A stretch of DNA of 64,000 nucleotides from Candidatus Gastranaerophilales bacterium (GCA_944324255.1 CALUVM010000005.1:1-64000), one strand, 5' to 3'. Shown: positions 53,013 to 62,182, counted from the first letter of the stretch. Numbers and translations are program-made. The notes: generated by a model from the sequence alone, not told the origin.

Positions 53013-53934
53013 TTATTCTGAAAAAATTGCAATAACAACAGGAGATCCTAACGGAATAGGAGCAGAAATTACAATAAAAGCTCTTAACCTTCTTAATTTG
53101 CCGTCTAAAGATTTTGTTATAATTTCAAATTCAAAAATCCTTAATACATATGGGAAATTGAATAATCAGTATGAAATTATTGAAGTCGCTTATCCTGAAA
53201 AAGTAGAACCTGGCGTACTCTCTGCTTCTGCCGGAGATTTCGCTTTTAAAGCTCTTGAAAAAGCTTGTGAAATTAGACCGAAATTTATTGTTACAGCTCC
53301 AACCTCAAAAGAGTCCATGTATCTTGCAGGGCATAAATTTAACGGACAAACAGAAGTTTTGGAGCATTTTCTGGCAAAAGATGGACAAAAAGCTGAAATG
53401 CTTTTTGTATCAAAAGATTTTAGAGTATTACTTCTCACAAGACATTGTGCTTTAAAAGATGTAGATATTACTCAAGAACTCTTAATTGAAAAAACAGAGC
53501 GTTTAAGGAGTTATTTCCAAAATAAATTATATATGAGAAAACCGTCGTTTGCGCTATGTGCACTTAATCCTCATGCCGGAGAACACGGAATAATCGGAAA
53601 AGAAGAAGAGGAAATTATGATTCCTGCAGTTGAGGCTTTAAGGAAAAGAGGGATAAATATTACAAACCCGCTTCCAGCTGATACACTTTTCATTGGAGCT
53701 GTACAAAAGTATTTAAAAGGCGAGCCGGTTCCTTATGACTGCTACATAGCCTGCTATCATGATCAGGGATTAATTCCTATAAAATCTGTTGCGTCAGAGA
53801 AAACGGTAAACATGACAATCGGACTAGATATTATCAGGACTTCACCAAGTCACGGAACAGCTTTCGACATTGCAGGTAAAAATATAGCCAACCCTGAATC
53901 TATGATAGAAGCTATTAAGACTTGTTTATATTAA
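53005..53934 (+). CDS. pdxA: PdxA-family dehydrogenase
   Basis: The 309-residue protein carries TGDPNGIGAEIT (11-22), LTRHCALKDV, ALNPHAGEHGIIGKEE and the metal-site segment CYHDQGLIPIKS. PdxA oxidises 4-phosphohydroxy-L-threonine in PLP synthesis; the PdxA2 branch acts on 4-phospho-D-threonate or erythronate after a DUF1537 kinase. The operon context favours PdxA2, while sequence alone does not decide. It converges on mtnA with a 20-bp overlap. Confidence 0.88.
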   Translation: MNNYSEKIAITTGDPNGIGAEITIKALNLLNLPSKDFVIISNSKILNTYGKLNNQYEIIEVAYPEKVEPGVLSASAGDFAFKALEKACEIRPKFIVTAPTSKESMYLAGHKFNGQTEVLEHFLAKDGQKAEMLFVSKDFRVLLLTRHCALKDVDITQELLIEKTERLRSYFQNKLYMRKPSFALCALNPHAGEHGIIGKEEEEIMIPAVEALRKRGINITNPLPADTLFIGAVQKYLKGEPVPYDCYIACYHDQGLIPIKSVASEKTVNMTIGLDIIRTSPSHGTAFDIAGKNIANPESMIEAIKTCLY

Positions 53935-54979
53935 AAACTTCTGCAATAGACTTATTATAATCAGGTCTTAAAATACCCTTTTCTGTGATAATACCGGCGA
54001 TTAATTCGTGAGGAGTTACATCAAATCCCGGATTAATAATATTTACCCCCTCTGCACATATTCTTTTTCCGTTAATATGCGTAACTTCTTCGTGCGAACG
54101 TTCTTCAATTGGAATTTCATCCCCTGTTTTAATTGAAATATCAATTGTTGAAAGCGGTGCCGCAATATAAAACGGTATATTATGGTATTTAGCAGCTATA
54201 GCCACAGTATAAGTTCCGATTTTATTTGCGGTATCGCCATTGGCGGCGATTCTGTCTGCGCCTACTACAACCATATCTATCATGCCTTTTTTCATAAAAT
54301 AAGAGCACATTCCATCTGTAATCAGTGTTACAGGTATACCATCCATAGCAAGTTCAAAGGTTGTAATCCTTGCACCCTGCTGACGGGGTCTGGTTTCATC
54401 CGCAAAAACTTTTATAGTATTGTCTTTAGCATAAGCAGACCTTACTACCCCGAGCGCAGTACCATATCCTACAGTTGCTAATGCTCCGGCATTACAGTGA
54501 GTTAAAATTGTTGCTCCTTTGGGAACAACTTCAGCTCCGTAATTCCCTATCTTTTTATTTATTTCAATATCTTCATTCTCAAGCTTTATTGCATTTTCTT
54601 TAAGTTCTTCCACAATGCCATTAATATCTGCTTGAGAATTTTTAATAACATCTATCTGTTTCTGGCACGCCCACATTAAGTTCACTGCTGTAGGGCGGGA
54701 AGTTTTCATATATTCAGCTTTATCTATAAGCCATTTAATATATTCATCTCTGTTTGTATATTTATCCGCACCTTCCTGAGCAAAAAGAACTATTCCATGT
54801 GCGCCGGCGATACCTATTGCCGGTGCGCCTCTTACAATCATATCCCTGATTGCATGAAACATCTCTTCTCCGGATGTTATATTAATAAACTTATATTCAT
54901 AAGGTATGACTGTCTGGTCAACCATTCTTGAATAATTATCAATCCATTCTATTGTTTTTATTTTTGATTTAAAGTCCAT
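53915..54979 (-). CDS. mtnA: S-methyl-5-thioribose-1-phosphate isomerase
   Basis: MtnA isomerises methylthioribose 1-phosphate in methionine salvage. The roughly 354-residue protein has MIVRGAPAIGIAGAHG, the catalytic Cys in ILTHCNAGALATVGYGTAL, DETRPRQQGARIT and the catalytic Asp in VVVGADRIAANGDTANKIGT. Related eIF2B-alpha-like sugar-phosphate isomerases share the fold, but these motifs suit MtnA. I place the start at ATG 54979 with GGAG six bases upstream; ATG 54991 is possible. The rest of the salvage pathway is not nearby. A G-quadruplex-prone repeat lies just upstream. Confidence 0.9.
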   Translation of the reverse strand: MDFKSKIKTIEWIDNYSRMVDQTVIPYEYKFINITSGEEMFHAIRDMIVRGAPAIGIAGAHGIVLFAQEGADKYTNRDEYIKWLIDKAEYMKTSRPTAVNLMWACQKQIDVIKNSQADINGIVEELKENAIKLENEDIEINKKIGNYGAEVVPKGATILTHCNAGALATVGYGTALGVVRSAYAKDNTIKVFADETRPRQQGARITTFELAMDGIPVTLITDGMCSYFMKKGMIDMVVVGADRIAANGDTANKIGTYTVAIAAKYHNIPFYIAAPLSTIDISIKTGDEIPIEERSHEEVTHINGKRICAEGVNIINPGFDVTPHELIAGIITEKGILRPDYNKSIAEVFNINKS

Positions 54980-55030
54980 TCTTTTCTCCATATTCTTTCC
55001 GGTAAAGGTTTCTTTCACGTATTCAATTTA

Positions 55031-55070
55031 TCCCTATTTACCCCTATTTGCCCCTTTACTCCCCTATTTA
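55031..55070 (-). repeat. Four-unit 10-bp tandem repeat, G-quadruplex-prone
   Basis: Units on the plus strand are TCCCTATTTA, CCCCTATTTG, CCCCTTTACT and CCCCTATTTA. On the minus (mtnA-sense) strand this gives GGGG-N6-GGGG-N6-GGGG-N6-GGG, within the usual G3+N1-7 rule. The first G-run includes the stop codon TAG of the 161-residue gene. The repeat ends 52 bp before the mtnA ATG. Confidence 0.8.
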
Positions 55071-55549
55071 ATTTCAAAATCAACACTGGTATTTTCATCA
55101 GGGTTTTTCTTTATTCCGGTAATTAATTCATATACGTATACAGTAACCAGCCCTGTAAATCCGTTAAACATAGCACTTATACCTGCCATAAGAATCATGA
55201 GCAAAATCATTACTACAACAGAGCCGAAACTGGTCATAAAGAATCTTAAAAACCCCTGAGTATAAGCAGGTATTAGCCATCCTAAAAGCATACTTATTGG
55301 TGCATATACTATAGAAAACGCTATGAATGAAACAAAACCGATAACAGCTCCGAATATACATCCTTCTCTTATACTTATAAGTCCAATTAATTCATTCTGC
55401 TTAAGATAAACAAGTACAAAAGCAGAAAGACAAGAAACCAGGATTAAGAAACTAAATAAACTTAAATACGGTACAATAGTAACTAAGCCCAGAATAACTC
55501 CAGCAAAAGCACTTAATATAGATAATTGTTTCAATAACAGTAAATTCAT
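55064..55549 (-). CDS. Four-helix membrane protein, unknown
   Basis: The 161-residue protein has four strong hydrophobic segments: about 10-30 (ILSAFAGVILGLVTIVPYLSL), 30-50, 65-95 (AVIGFVSFIAFSIVYAPISML) and 108-140 (VVVMILLMILMAGISAMFNG). It ends in a short acidic tail. No domain recognised. AAGGAG precedes the ATG, 12 bp after the leuC stop, so it is in the leuC transcript. Its stop codon lies within the G-rich repeat. Confidence 0.72.
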   Translation of the reverse strand: MNLLLLKQLSILSAFAGVILGLVTIVPYLSLFSFLILVSCLSAFVLVYLKQNELIGLISIREGCIFGAVIGFVSFIAFSIVYAPISMLLGWLIPAYTQGFLRFFMTSFGSVVVMILLMILMAGISAMFNGFTGLVTVYVYELITGIKKNPDENTSVDFEIK

Positions 55550-55561
55550 ATAATATTCTCC

Positions 55562-56803
55562 TTAAGACGCACTTATATACCCTCTAAGTGCCGTATATGC
55601 AGCAACATATGGCGAAGCTAAGTAAATAAAGCCTTTAGTGTTTCCCATTCTTCCTTGGAAATTTCTATTCTGAGTTGCCAGACAGACCTCTCCATCTCCT
55701 AAAATACCGGCATGCACACCGACACAAGGGCCGCAGCCCGGCGGTAAAACAGAAGCATTAGCATCTACAAATATATCTATCAAACCTTCTTTGAGAGCTT
55801 CTTTATAGACATCTTTTGATGCCGGACAAATTAACATTCTGACATCAGGATTAACGGTTTTACCTTTTAAAATTTCTGCAACAACACGTAAATCTTCAAT
55901 TCTGCCGTTTGTACATGTACCGACATAAACCTGATTAACTTTTACATTTTTTAACTCTTCAACAGGTTTGGTATTATCAACTGTATGAGGACAAGAAACC
56001 GTATGAGGGACATCGGCAGCATTAATCTCAATTATACGTTCGTATTCCGCATCTTTATCCGGTAAAATTTGTCTAAACTTATCTTCCCGCCCTCTTAAGC
56101 GTAAGAATTCTTTTGTCTTGTCATCAGCAATAAATAGTCCGCACTTAGCACCTGCTTCTACTGCCATATTTGCCAGTGTAAATCTTTCAGACATAGACAT
56201 ATTCTCTATTGTATCTCCGCAAAATTCGAGAGCTTTATAGGTTGCACCATCAGCACCTATCATTCCTATTAAATAGAGCATTAAATCTTTTGAACAAATA
56301 CCGGGTTTAAACTCACCGTTTACAACAATTTTAAATGTAGCAGGCACTTTTAACCAGGTTTTACCCAATGCCATAGCGACAGCTACATCAGTAGAGCCCA
56401 TGCCGGTAGCAAAAGCTCCTAAGGCTCCGGATGTGCAGGTGTGCGAATCTGCTCCGACCAAAACTTCTCCCGGGTTTACAAAAGATTCAACAAGTCTTTG
56501 ATGACAAACACCGGCGCCTACATCCGAAAGAACAGCTCCATATTCTTTAGAGAATTCTCTTAAAACCATCTGGGTATTTGATAACTCTTTTCTCGGGCTG
56601 GGAGAAGCATGGTCAATAAATAGAATCGACCTTTGCGGATTATTTAACTTATTTACACCCAGTTTTTTAAACTCTTGCACAGTTAATGGTCCGGTACCGT
56701 CCTGAACAGCTGTAACATCGACTTTAGAAATAACAAGTTCTCCTGCATGCACCATTTTGCCGGCATGTTCCGATATAATTTTTTCAACAAGAGTTAATCC
56801 CAT
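55562..56803 (-). CDS. leuC: 3-isopropylmalate dehydratase large subunit family
   Basis: The 413-residue aconitase-superfamily protein binds a 4Fe-4S cluster through Cys in VYVGTCTNGRIEDL and the PPGCGPCVG pair. Other motifs are VDVTAVQDGTGPLTVQEF, FIDHASPSP, LVGADSHTCTSGALGAFATGMGSTDVA (read in parts) and NRNFQGRMGN. The length fits the LeuC2/homoaconitase-type large subunit that pairs with a separate small subunit. No leuD is adjacent; the next gene encodes a membrane protein. Leucine synthesis is the likely role, but homoaconitase-like or other substrates are not excluded. GGGAGAGG precedes the ATG. Confidence 0.88.
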   Translation of the reverse strand: MGLTLVEKIISEHAGKMVHAGELVISKVDVTAVQDGTGPLTVQEFKKLGVNKLNNPQRSILFIDHASPSPRKELSNTQMVLREFSKEYGAVLSDVGAGVCHQRLVESFVNPGEVLVGADSHTCTSGALGAFATGMGSTDVAVAMALGKTWLKVPATFKIVVNGEFKPGICSKDLMLYLIGMIGADGATYKALEFCGDTIENMSMSERFTLANMAVEAGAKCGLFIADDKTKEFLRLRGREDKFRQILPDKDAEYERIIEINAADVPHTVSCPHTVDNTKPVEELKNVKVNQVYVGTCTNGRIEDLRVVAEILKGKTVNPDVRMLICPASKDVYKEALKEGLIDIFVDANASVLPPGCGPCVGVHAGILGDGEVCLATQNRNFQGRMGNTKGFIYLASPYVAAYTALRGYISAS

Positions 56804-56899
56804 ATAAATACCTCTCCCAACGTGATTTTATAAGCTTATTTTATCACATATTTTTTTATAATAAAATATTTTATATGTTTTTATTAAGGAGGGCGTATT

Positions 56900-58420
56900 G
56901 TGGAAAAAATGAAGTTAAAATTTAGTCAATTTCTTAACAGTAAAGCTTTCTTTTATATATTATTAGCTCTTTTTTGTTTTTTTCTTGCCTGTAAATGTAA
57001 TGAATATGACTTTGATTTATATGCAAGATTAATCGTTGGCGAACATATTATTGAAGCAAAAGAGTTTTTGTATCAAGACTTTTTATCATATACCCCGACT
57101 CATATATGGTATGACCACGAATGGGGAGCAAGTGTTGTCTTTTATCTGTTCTATAAATACCTCGGAGCAATAGGTTTTGTAATTTTTCAAGCCCTGGCAT
57201 TTTTCGGGACGGCTATTTGTATAATAAAAACACAACAAATTCAAAAGCATGCATACCCTGTAAGTATTGCATTTATGGGGCTGTTTTTAATACTATTTGC
57301 GCATCTAAACCCGAGTTTAGTAAGATGTCATATGTTCAGCTTTTTCTTTTTCAGCTTGTTTCTCTATATATTAGAAAAAACTGATAAAGGAATAAGTAAG
57401 AATTTAATATGGATACTACCTCCAATTATAATATTATGGAATAATATCCATGGCGGAGTTGTTTCCGGGCTTGGACTAATCTTTATGTATTTTACAGGCT
57501 CACTTCTTTCAAGAAAACCATGGAAGAAGTATTTGGCTGTTCTTTTAGTATCAATTCCTCTTCTGGCCATAAATCCTTACGGATTTGAATACATTAATTT
57601 TCTTCTTTCCGCAAATACTAAAAACAGAAAATATATCACTGAATGGTGGTCTGTATTTGTACAAAGACATGCTGTATACTACTACCCTGCATTCTGTACT
57701 GCGATATTTGCAGTTCTGCTTACGGTTATTAATATAATAAAATCAAAGAAAATAAATATTACTAAAACAATTGTTATACTCGTCACTGCAGCACTTGGAG
57801 TTATACATGTAAAGCTTCTGCCTCTTGCAATTATCGCACTGGCAAGCCTTTGCTACAATGATATAATACGCCTTATCGGGAAATGTCCTTTTAAAATACT
57901 TGAAAAAACTGCATATATACTTATTTTTCTGTCAATACTTATGATACCTAAAACATCTCCGTCAACCCCGAGGATTGCAGCATCGAAATTCCCTGTTCTG
58001 GAAACTGAATTTATAAAAATGAATAATATAAAAGGGAATTTACTAACCGCATTTGGTTTCGGCAGTTATGCATCATATAAACTCTATCCAAGCAATTTGA
58101 TATACATGGACGGAAGATACGAAGAAGTTTATTTTGATGAAGAATTTAATAATCTTGTTGATTACGAATCCGATAATCCCGGAGGAGAAAAAATATACAC
58201 CTACTATCCTACAGACATATTAATGCCTGAAAAAGTAATTCCGGCATATAATTCACTAAAAAAATCCGATATGTGGGACTTAGTCTATGAAGGGCCTGTA
58301 AGCGGGGTCTTTATAAAAAAAGAGGATAATAAGCATAATTATAAAATTCCGTCGGACGATATCAGATACTATCAAAAGTCTGCATTCGACAGCAACGGTA
58401 AATTTAGTAAAAAATTATAA
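56900..58420 (+). CDS. Polytopic GT-C-like membrane protein
   Basis: The 506-residue protein has about ten hydrophobic helices and a soluble C-terminal domain of about 150 residues. After the first helix comes an acidic loop EYDFDLYARLIVGE (35-48), then WYDHEWGASVVFYLFYKYLG (70-89). This is the layout of GT-C glycosyltransferases, where acidic loop residues bind the polyprenyl-linked sugar donor. Substrate unknown; it may decorate lipids or cell-surface glycans. It starts at GTG 56900 with AAGGAGG upstream. Confidence 0.7.
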   Translation: MEKMKLKFSQFLNSKAFFYILLALFCFFLACKCNEYDFDLYARLIVGEHIIEAKEFLYQDFLSYTPTHIWYDHEWGASVVFYLFYKYLGAIGFVIFQALAFFGTAICIIKTQQIQKHAYPVSIAFMGLFLILFAHLNPSLVRCHMFSFFFFSLFLYILEKTDKGISKNLIWILPPIIILWNNIHGGVVSGLGLIFMYFTGSLLSRKPWKKYLAVLLVSIPLLAINPYGFEYINFLLSANTKNRKYITEWWSVFVQRHAVYYYPAFCTAIFAVLLTVINIIKSKKINITKTIVILVTAALGVIHVKLLPLAIIALASLCYNDIIRLIGKCPFKILEKTAYILIFLSILMIPKTSPSTPRIAASKFPVLETEFIKMNNIKGNLLTAFGFGSYASYKLYPSNLIYMDGRYEEVYFDEEFNNLVDYESDNPGGEKIYTYYPTDILMPEKVIPAYNSLKKSDMWDLVYEGPVSGVFIKKEDNKHNYKIPSDDIRYYQKSAFDSNGKFSKKL

Positions 58421-58469
58421 ATAATATTAAAAAAAGTTAAGCTCTTTTATCAAAAGAATACACTAAAAG

Positions 58470-58487
58470 ATTGATTGCAAAATCAAT
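58470..58487 (+). promoter_or_regulatory. GNRA-capped dyad
   Basis: ATTGATT-GCAA-AATCAAT is a perfect 7-bp dyad with a GCAA tetraloop. It lies between the GT-C-like gene and the small coiled-coil gene. It may be a weak terminator or an operator; TTATAT at 58495 could be a -10 at 18 bp from TTGATT. Confidence 0.3.
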
Positions 58488-58520
58488 ATAAAAGTTATAT
58501 CCTATTTGAAGAGGTCTTTT

Positions 58521-58751
58521 GTGAACAAACAGCAATTAAAAAAAAGAATAGCGCTTACAGAACTCAAGCTTAAACAGCTATCACAGCATCGTTCGGCATC
58601 AGAATTATGCGAAAGTCTTTTTAATTCGCTAATACTGGAAAAAGCAATTATGAAAAAAGAGCTTGAAGAACTTGAAAAAAATAAAGTAATAGAAAAATTT
58701 AAGAAACTCATTCCTCACAAGGAAAAATTGATTTGCGATTATTTCAGTTAA
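58521..58751 (+). CDS. Small coiled-coil protein (76 aa)
   Basis: A 76-residue basic, helical protein dominated by heptad-like Leu, Lys and Glu (KKRIALTELKLKQLSQH, then LEKAIMKKELEELEKNK). It is likely a soluble helical hairpin. I choose GTG at 58521 because AGAGG lies 6 bases upstream; TTG at 58506 precedes that Shine-Dalgarno. No family recognised. It sits between the GT-C-like gene and the half-transketolase, which has its own promoter. Confidence 0.6.
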   Translation: MNKQQLKKRIALTELKLKQLSQHRSASELCESLFNSLILEKAIMKKELEELEKNKVIEKFKKLIPHKEKLICDYFS

Positions 58752-58754
58752 TGT

Positions 58755-58784
58755 TTGAGCGTTTTTGTATGTTTATGGTATAAT
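58755..58784 (+). promoter_or_regulatory. Promoter of the half-transketolase-ftsEX unit
   Basis: TTGAGC (58755-58760), an 18-bp spacer, and extended -10 TGG-TATAAT (58779-58784), 20 bp before the ATG. Confidence 0.6.
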
Positions 58785-58804
58785 CTTATTACGAGGGGGA
58801 TTTA

Positions 58805-59770
58805 ATGCTCGTAATAGACTTTAATACTAAAAAATCTATAAGAGAAGCATTCGGGAGAGAGCTTGTTGAATTGGGTAGAAAGTACCCTCAATTAGTAGTT
58901 CTTGATTCAGATGTTTCCTGCTCTACACAAACTTCATTATTCGCAAAAGCTTATCCTGACAGATTTTTTGATATGGGGATTGCCGAGCAAAATATGATTA
59001 CAACCGCAGCGGGTTTATCTTTAACCGGTAAAATACCTTTTGCTGCAACATTTGCAGTCTTTGCGACAGGAAGAACTTATGATCAGATTAGAATGTCCGT
59101 CTGTTATCAAAAAGCAAATGTAAAGATTATTGGTACACATGGAGGAATAACTGTTGGCGAAGACGGCGCAACGCATCAAGCTCTGGAAGATATTTCTTTA
59201 ATGCGCGGACTTCCAAATATGACGGTTATTGTTCCGGCGGATTGCAATGAATGCATTCAAGCTCTTGACTATGCAGCAGAGCACAAAGGTCCTGTCTATA
59301 TAAGAATTGCAAGGAACAGCCTTCCGGATGTATATCCTGCTGAATACAAATTCAATCCGGATAAAGCTGTCCTTCTAAAAGAAGGTTCGGATTTAACAAT
59401 AATTTCTAATGGTGATGTACTGGCAGAAGCAATAAAAGCAGCACAGCTATTATCAGAAGAAGGTATTAATGCCGAAGTAATTTCCATTCCGGTAATAAAA
59501 CCGCTGGATAGTAAAACAATAGTAGATAGTGCAAGGAAAACCGGTTTTGTTGTTACAGTAGAAAACCATTCTATATATGGCGGACTTGGCTCTGCCGTAG
59601 CAGAATGTTTAAGCGAAACACTTCCTGCCAGAGTTTTAAGAATTGGTATACAAGACACATTCGGGCAAAGCGGCACTCCTAAAGAACTTTTAAATTTCTA
59701 CGGATTAGATGCTGAAAGTATTGTAAAAAGGATAATAGGCACACATGATTCAACTAAGATCAGTAACTAA
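58805..59770 (+). CDS. Transketolase, C-terminal subunit
   Basis: The 321-residue protein is the pyrimidine-binding plus C-terminal half of transketolase: MGIAEQNMITTAAGLSLTGKIPF with the catalytic-type Glu, TYDQIRMSVCY, HGGITVGEDGATHQALEDIS (read in parts), and the final domain with VVTVENHSIYGGLGSAVAE and FGQSGTPKELLNFYGLD. Split transketolases occur in many bacteria with the N-terminal subunit gene directly upstream. Here no thiamine-diphosphate GDG-domain gene is anywhere in the window. GAGGGGG precedes the ATG. It overlaps ftsE by 26 bp. Confidence 0.9.
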   Translation: MLVIDFNTKKSIREAFGRELVELGRKYPQLVVLDSDVSCSTQTSLFAKAYPDRFFDMGIAEQNMITTAAGLSLTGKIPFAATFAVFATGRTYDQIRMSVCYQKANVKIIGTHGGITVGEDGATHQALEDISLMRGLPNMTVIVPADCNECIQALDYAAEHKGPVYIRIARNSLPDVYPAEYKFNPDKAVLLKEGSDLTIISNGDVLAEAIKAAQLLSEEGINAEVISIPVIKPLDSKTIVDSARKTGFVVTVENHSIYGGLGSAVAECLSETLPARVLRIGIQDTFGQSGTPKELLNFYGLDAESIVKRIIGTHDSTKISN

Positions 59771-60422
59771 AAAATATAAAAACAATTATGCATTAAAAAA
59801 CATTAACCTTGATATATTATCAGGGGAGTTTGTTTTTATCACAGGAGCATCAGGTGCTGGAAAGTCTACATTGATGAAACTGTTATATAAAGAAGAAACT
59901 CCTACTACAGGGACGGTTTTAATTGGCGGTATTAATATAGCGAACCTCCCGTCTGACAAAGTACCTAACCTCAGACGATGCATGGGTATTGTATTCCAAG
60001 ATTATAAGCTTTTACAAAACCAAACCGTCTATGATAATATTGCTTATGTTATAAGAACTCTGGGAATTAGCTCCTCAGAGATACGTACAAGAGTTACCGG
60101 AGCCTTGAAGGTTGTCGGGCTTCTTGATAAAGCAAAAGCTAAGCCTACAGAGCTTTCAGGCGGGGAGCAGCAAAGAGTTAGCATAGCACGTGCTCTTGTA
60201 AACGGGCCTCCGCTGCTAATAGCTGACGAACCTACAGGGAACCTGGATCCTAAGAACTCTCTTGAAATTATGCAGATATTAGAACAAATTAATCAAAGAG
60301 GGATTACAGTTATTGTGTCTACACATGACTACACGCTGGTAGACAGATTTAGAAAAAGAGTATTAACTCTTGAACATGGTGAAATTGTTAGAGATATTCA
60401 GGCAGGGACATATGGACAATAG
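59745..60422 (+). CDS. ftsE: Cell division ATP-binding protein FtsE
   Basis: FtsE is the ATPase of the FtsEX complex, which controls peptidoglycan hydrolases at the septum. The 225-residue protein has [10 protein letters not shown] at the start, Walker [11 protein letters not shown]-loop IVFQDYKLL, signature [15 protein letters not shown] and Walker [14 protein letters not shown]. The start lies within the transketolase gene and the end overlaps ftsX by 11 bp, so translation of all three is coupled. Confidence 0.95.
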   Translation: MIQLRSVTKKYKNNYALKNINLDILSGEFVFITGASGAGKSTLMKLLYKEETPTTGTVLIGGINIANLPSDKVPNLRRCMGIVFQDYKLLQNQTVYDNIAYVIRTLGISSSEIRTRVTGALKVVGLLDKAKAKPTELSGGEQQRVSIARALVNGPPLLIADEPTGNLDPKNSLEIMQILEQINQRGITVIVSTHDYTLVDRFRKRVLTLEHGEIVRDIQAGTYGQ

Positions 60423-61320
60423 CAGACAACAGCTAAAGAAACAAGTAAAAAAACATATACCGAAAGATTGGCTATGTGAACTCAGAATAGCCTATAGAAT
60501 AATAATGGAAGCTGTTAACGATGTTAAAAGAACAGGGATAGTCAATCTCGTTATTATAACAACAATGGCGGCTATTCTAACTATATTTGGTGTGCTGTTT
60601 AGATTTACATTGTCGTTATCTACATTTGCAAATGAATTAGGCAATGTTTTGGAAATTTCAGTTTACCTGAAATCTAATGCTTCATCATCTATCGTTAAAG
60701 ACAGAATTAAAGAAATTAAACATGTTCAGACCGTAAGACTTATTCCAAAAGAAGAATCCTGGAACGGGTTAAAGAAAGAATTGGGTCTGCAAGATATTGA
60801 CAATCCGTTACCAGATACCTTGCGGGTTAAAGTAGATAAGCCGGAAAATATTACAGAAGTATTCAACCAGATAAAACCTATGTCCGGGGTAGAAGATATG
60901 GGATACGCAAAAGAACTTGCCAAGAAAATACAATTCTTAACACATATTGTAAATACAACAATGTTCTTTGTTATAATTATATCGGCAGCACTGACAATAA
61001 CCATTATAAACAATACCATTCAGCTTGTAATTCAATCAAGAAAAGATGAAATTGAAATTATGCGTCTAATGGGCGTAAGCAACTGGTATATTAAAACCCC
61101 TCTTGTAATGCAAGGAGCTTTTTACGGGTTTGTATCTTCTATAATAGCAGTCTTACCGTTAAATTGGGTTCAGAGTATGCTGCTGAACGTTCATAAATTT
61201 TTCCTTGTACCGTCACCTGCCTATGCTCAAAATATTGTAATAATTTCGTTATTACTAATAGGAACGGCATTTGGCGCAAGCGGAAGCTTTCTATCAATAA
61301 AAAAACATTTGCAAGTATAA
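60412..61320 (+). CDS. ftsX: Cell division protein FtsX
   Basis: FtsX is the membrane partner of FtsE. The roughly 302-residue protein has a first helix (LVIITTMAAILTIFGVLF), a periplasmic loop with VYLKSNASSSIVKDRI and AKELAKKIQFLTHIV, and three later helices around IISAALTITIINNTI, LVMQGAFYGFVSSIIAVLP and IVIISLLLIGTAFGASG. The cytoplasmic RLMGVSNWYIKTP motif is typical. I take ATG 60412; TTG at 60370 is in frame but lies deep inside ftsE. Confidence 0.93.
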   Translation: MDNSRQQLKKQVKKHIPKDWLCELRIAYRIIMEAVNDVKRTGIVNLVIITTMAAILTIFGVLFRFTLSLSTFANELGNVLEISVYLKSNASSSIVKDRIKEIKHVQTVRLIPKEESWNGLKKELGLQDIDNPLPDTLRVKVDKPENITEVFNQIKPMSGVEDMGYAKELAKKIQFLTHIVNTTMFFVIIISAALTITIINNTIQLVIQSRKDEIEIMRLMGVSNWYIKTPLVMQGAFYGFVSSIIAVLPLNWVQSMLLNVHKFFLVPSPAYAQNIVIISLLLIGTAFGASGSFLSIKKHLQV

Positions 61321-61372
61321 AATAATAAAAACATGTTATAATAAGAATACTAGTATAATAAGGTAAATAATT

Positions 61373-62170
61373 ATGGATAAAACAATTGAATTAGTAAATT
61401 CCGTAAAAGATATACAGGCTATGCCAAGCGTAATTGTTAAGGTCTTAAACCTTATGAAAAAACCTACCGTAAGTATGAAAGAACTTGGCGATATGGTTAT
61501 GTATGACCAATCTTTAACTATTAAGATTCTCGCTCTTGTTAATTCTGCTTACTACGGTTTCTCGCAGCAAATAAGCTCTATAAACATAGCTCTTTCTCTG
61601 CTTGGAATGGTTAAGGTTAAAAATATTATTGTTGCTGTTGCAATGAAACCGATGATGTCCAATCAGGGAGATAAAGAATTATGGAAGCACTCTATAAGAG
61701 TTGCCGCAGGATGCGAATATCTTGCTAATCTGACTAAAATTATGGATTCTGATGAAGCATTTATTGCCGGATTTATTCATGATGTAGGGAAAATCGTACT
61801 ACATATGTCTAATGAAAAGATGTATGGAAAAGTTATGGCTGCAGTTTCTGACGGTGCAGACATTCTTGATGCAGAGAAAAAATACTTTGACTCTGATCAC
61901 GTAAAAGCCGGAGCATTACTTGCTAAAAGATGGCAGCTTCCTATTTTATTGGCAAATATTATTTCTTATCATCATAACCCTAGTTTATCATCAATTCCGG
62001 TACCTTGTAACCTTGTTTGTCTGGTTGATAAATTGATGCAAGAAAACTTTAACCCTAATATTATTGACAAAGACTTCCTGAAAACTATGGGAATTGATTT
62101 TGCTGATATTGAGGACTTAAGAAACGCTATTACAGAAAAATCTAACCTCTTGATATCAGAATTAACATAA
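61373..62170 (+). CDS. HDOD-domain protein
   Basis: The 265-residue protein is a single HDOD domain, a non-enzymatic HD relative used as a signalling adaptor. Visible are AMPSVIVKVLNLM, MVMYDQSLTIKILALVNSAYYG, SINIALSLLGMVKVKNIIVAVA (read in parts) and AFIAGFIHDVGKIVL. The His-Asp pair of true HD hydrolases is still present at that last motif, so residual metal binding cannot be ruled out. Two TATAAT elements (61337-61342 and 61354-61359) precede it. It is 12 bp upstream of the degenerate receiver/GGDEF gene. Confidence 0.88.
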   Translation: MDKTIELVNSVKDIQAMPSVIVKVLNLMKKPTVSMKELGDMVMYDQSLTIKILALVNSAYYGFSQQISSINIALSLLGMVKVKNIIVAVAMKPMMSNQGDKELWKHSIRVAAGCEYLANLTKIMDSDEAFIAGFIHDVGKIVLHMSNEKMYGKVMAAVSDGADILDAEKKYFDSDHVKAGALLAKRWQLPILLANIISYHHNPSLSSIPVPCNLVCLVDKLMQENFNPNIIDKDFLKTMGIDFADIEDLRNAITEKSNLLISELT

Positions 62171-62182
62171 GGGACAGTTTTT

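Noticed and set aside
53915-54979. eIF2B-like translation factor instead of MtnA
   Set aside because: The catalytic Cys and Asp contexts (THCNAGALATVGYGTAL, GADRIAANGDTANKIGT) are those of methylthioribose-1-phosphate isomerase.
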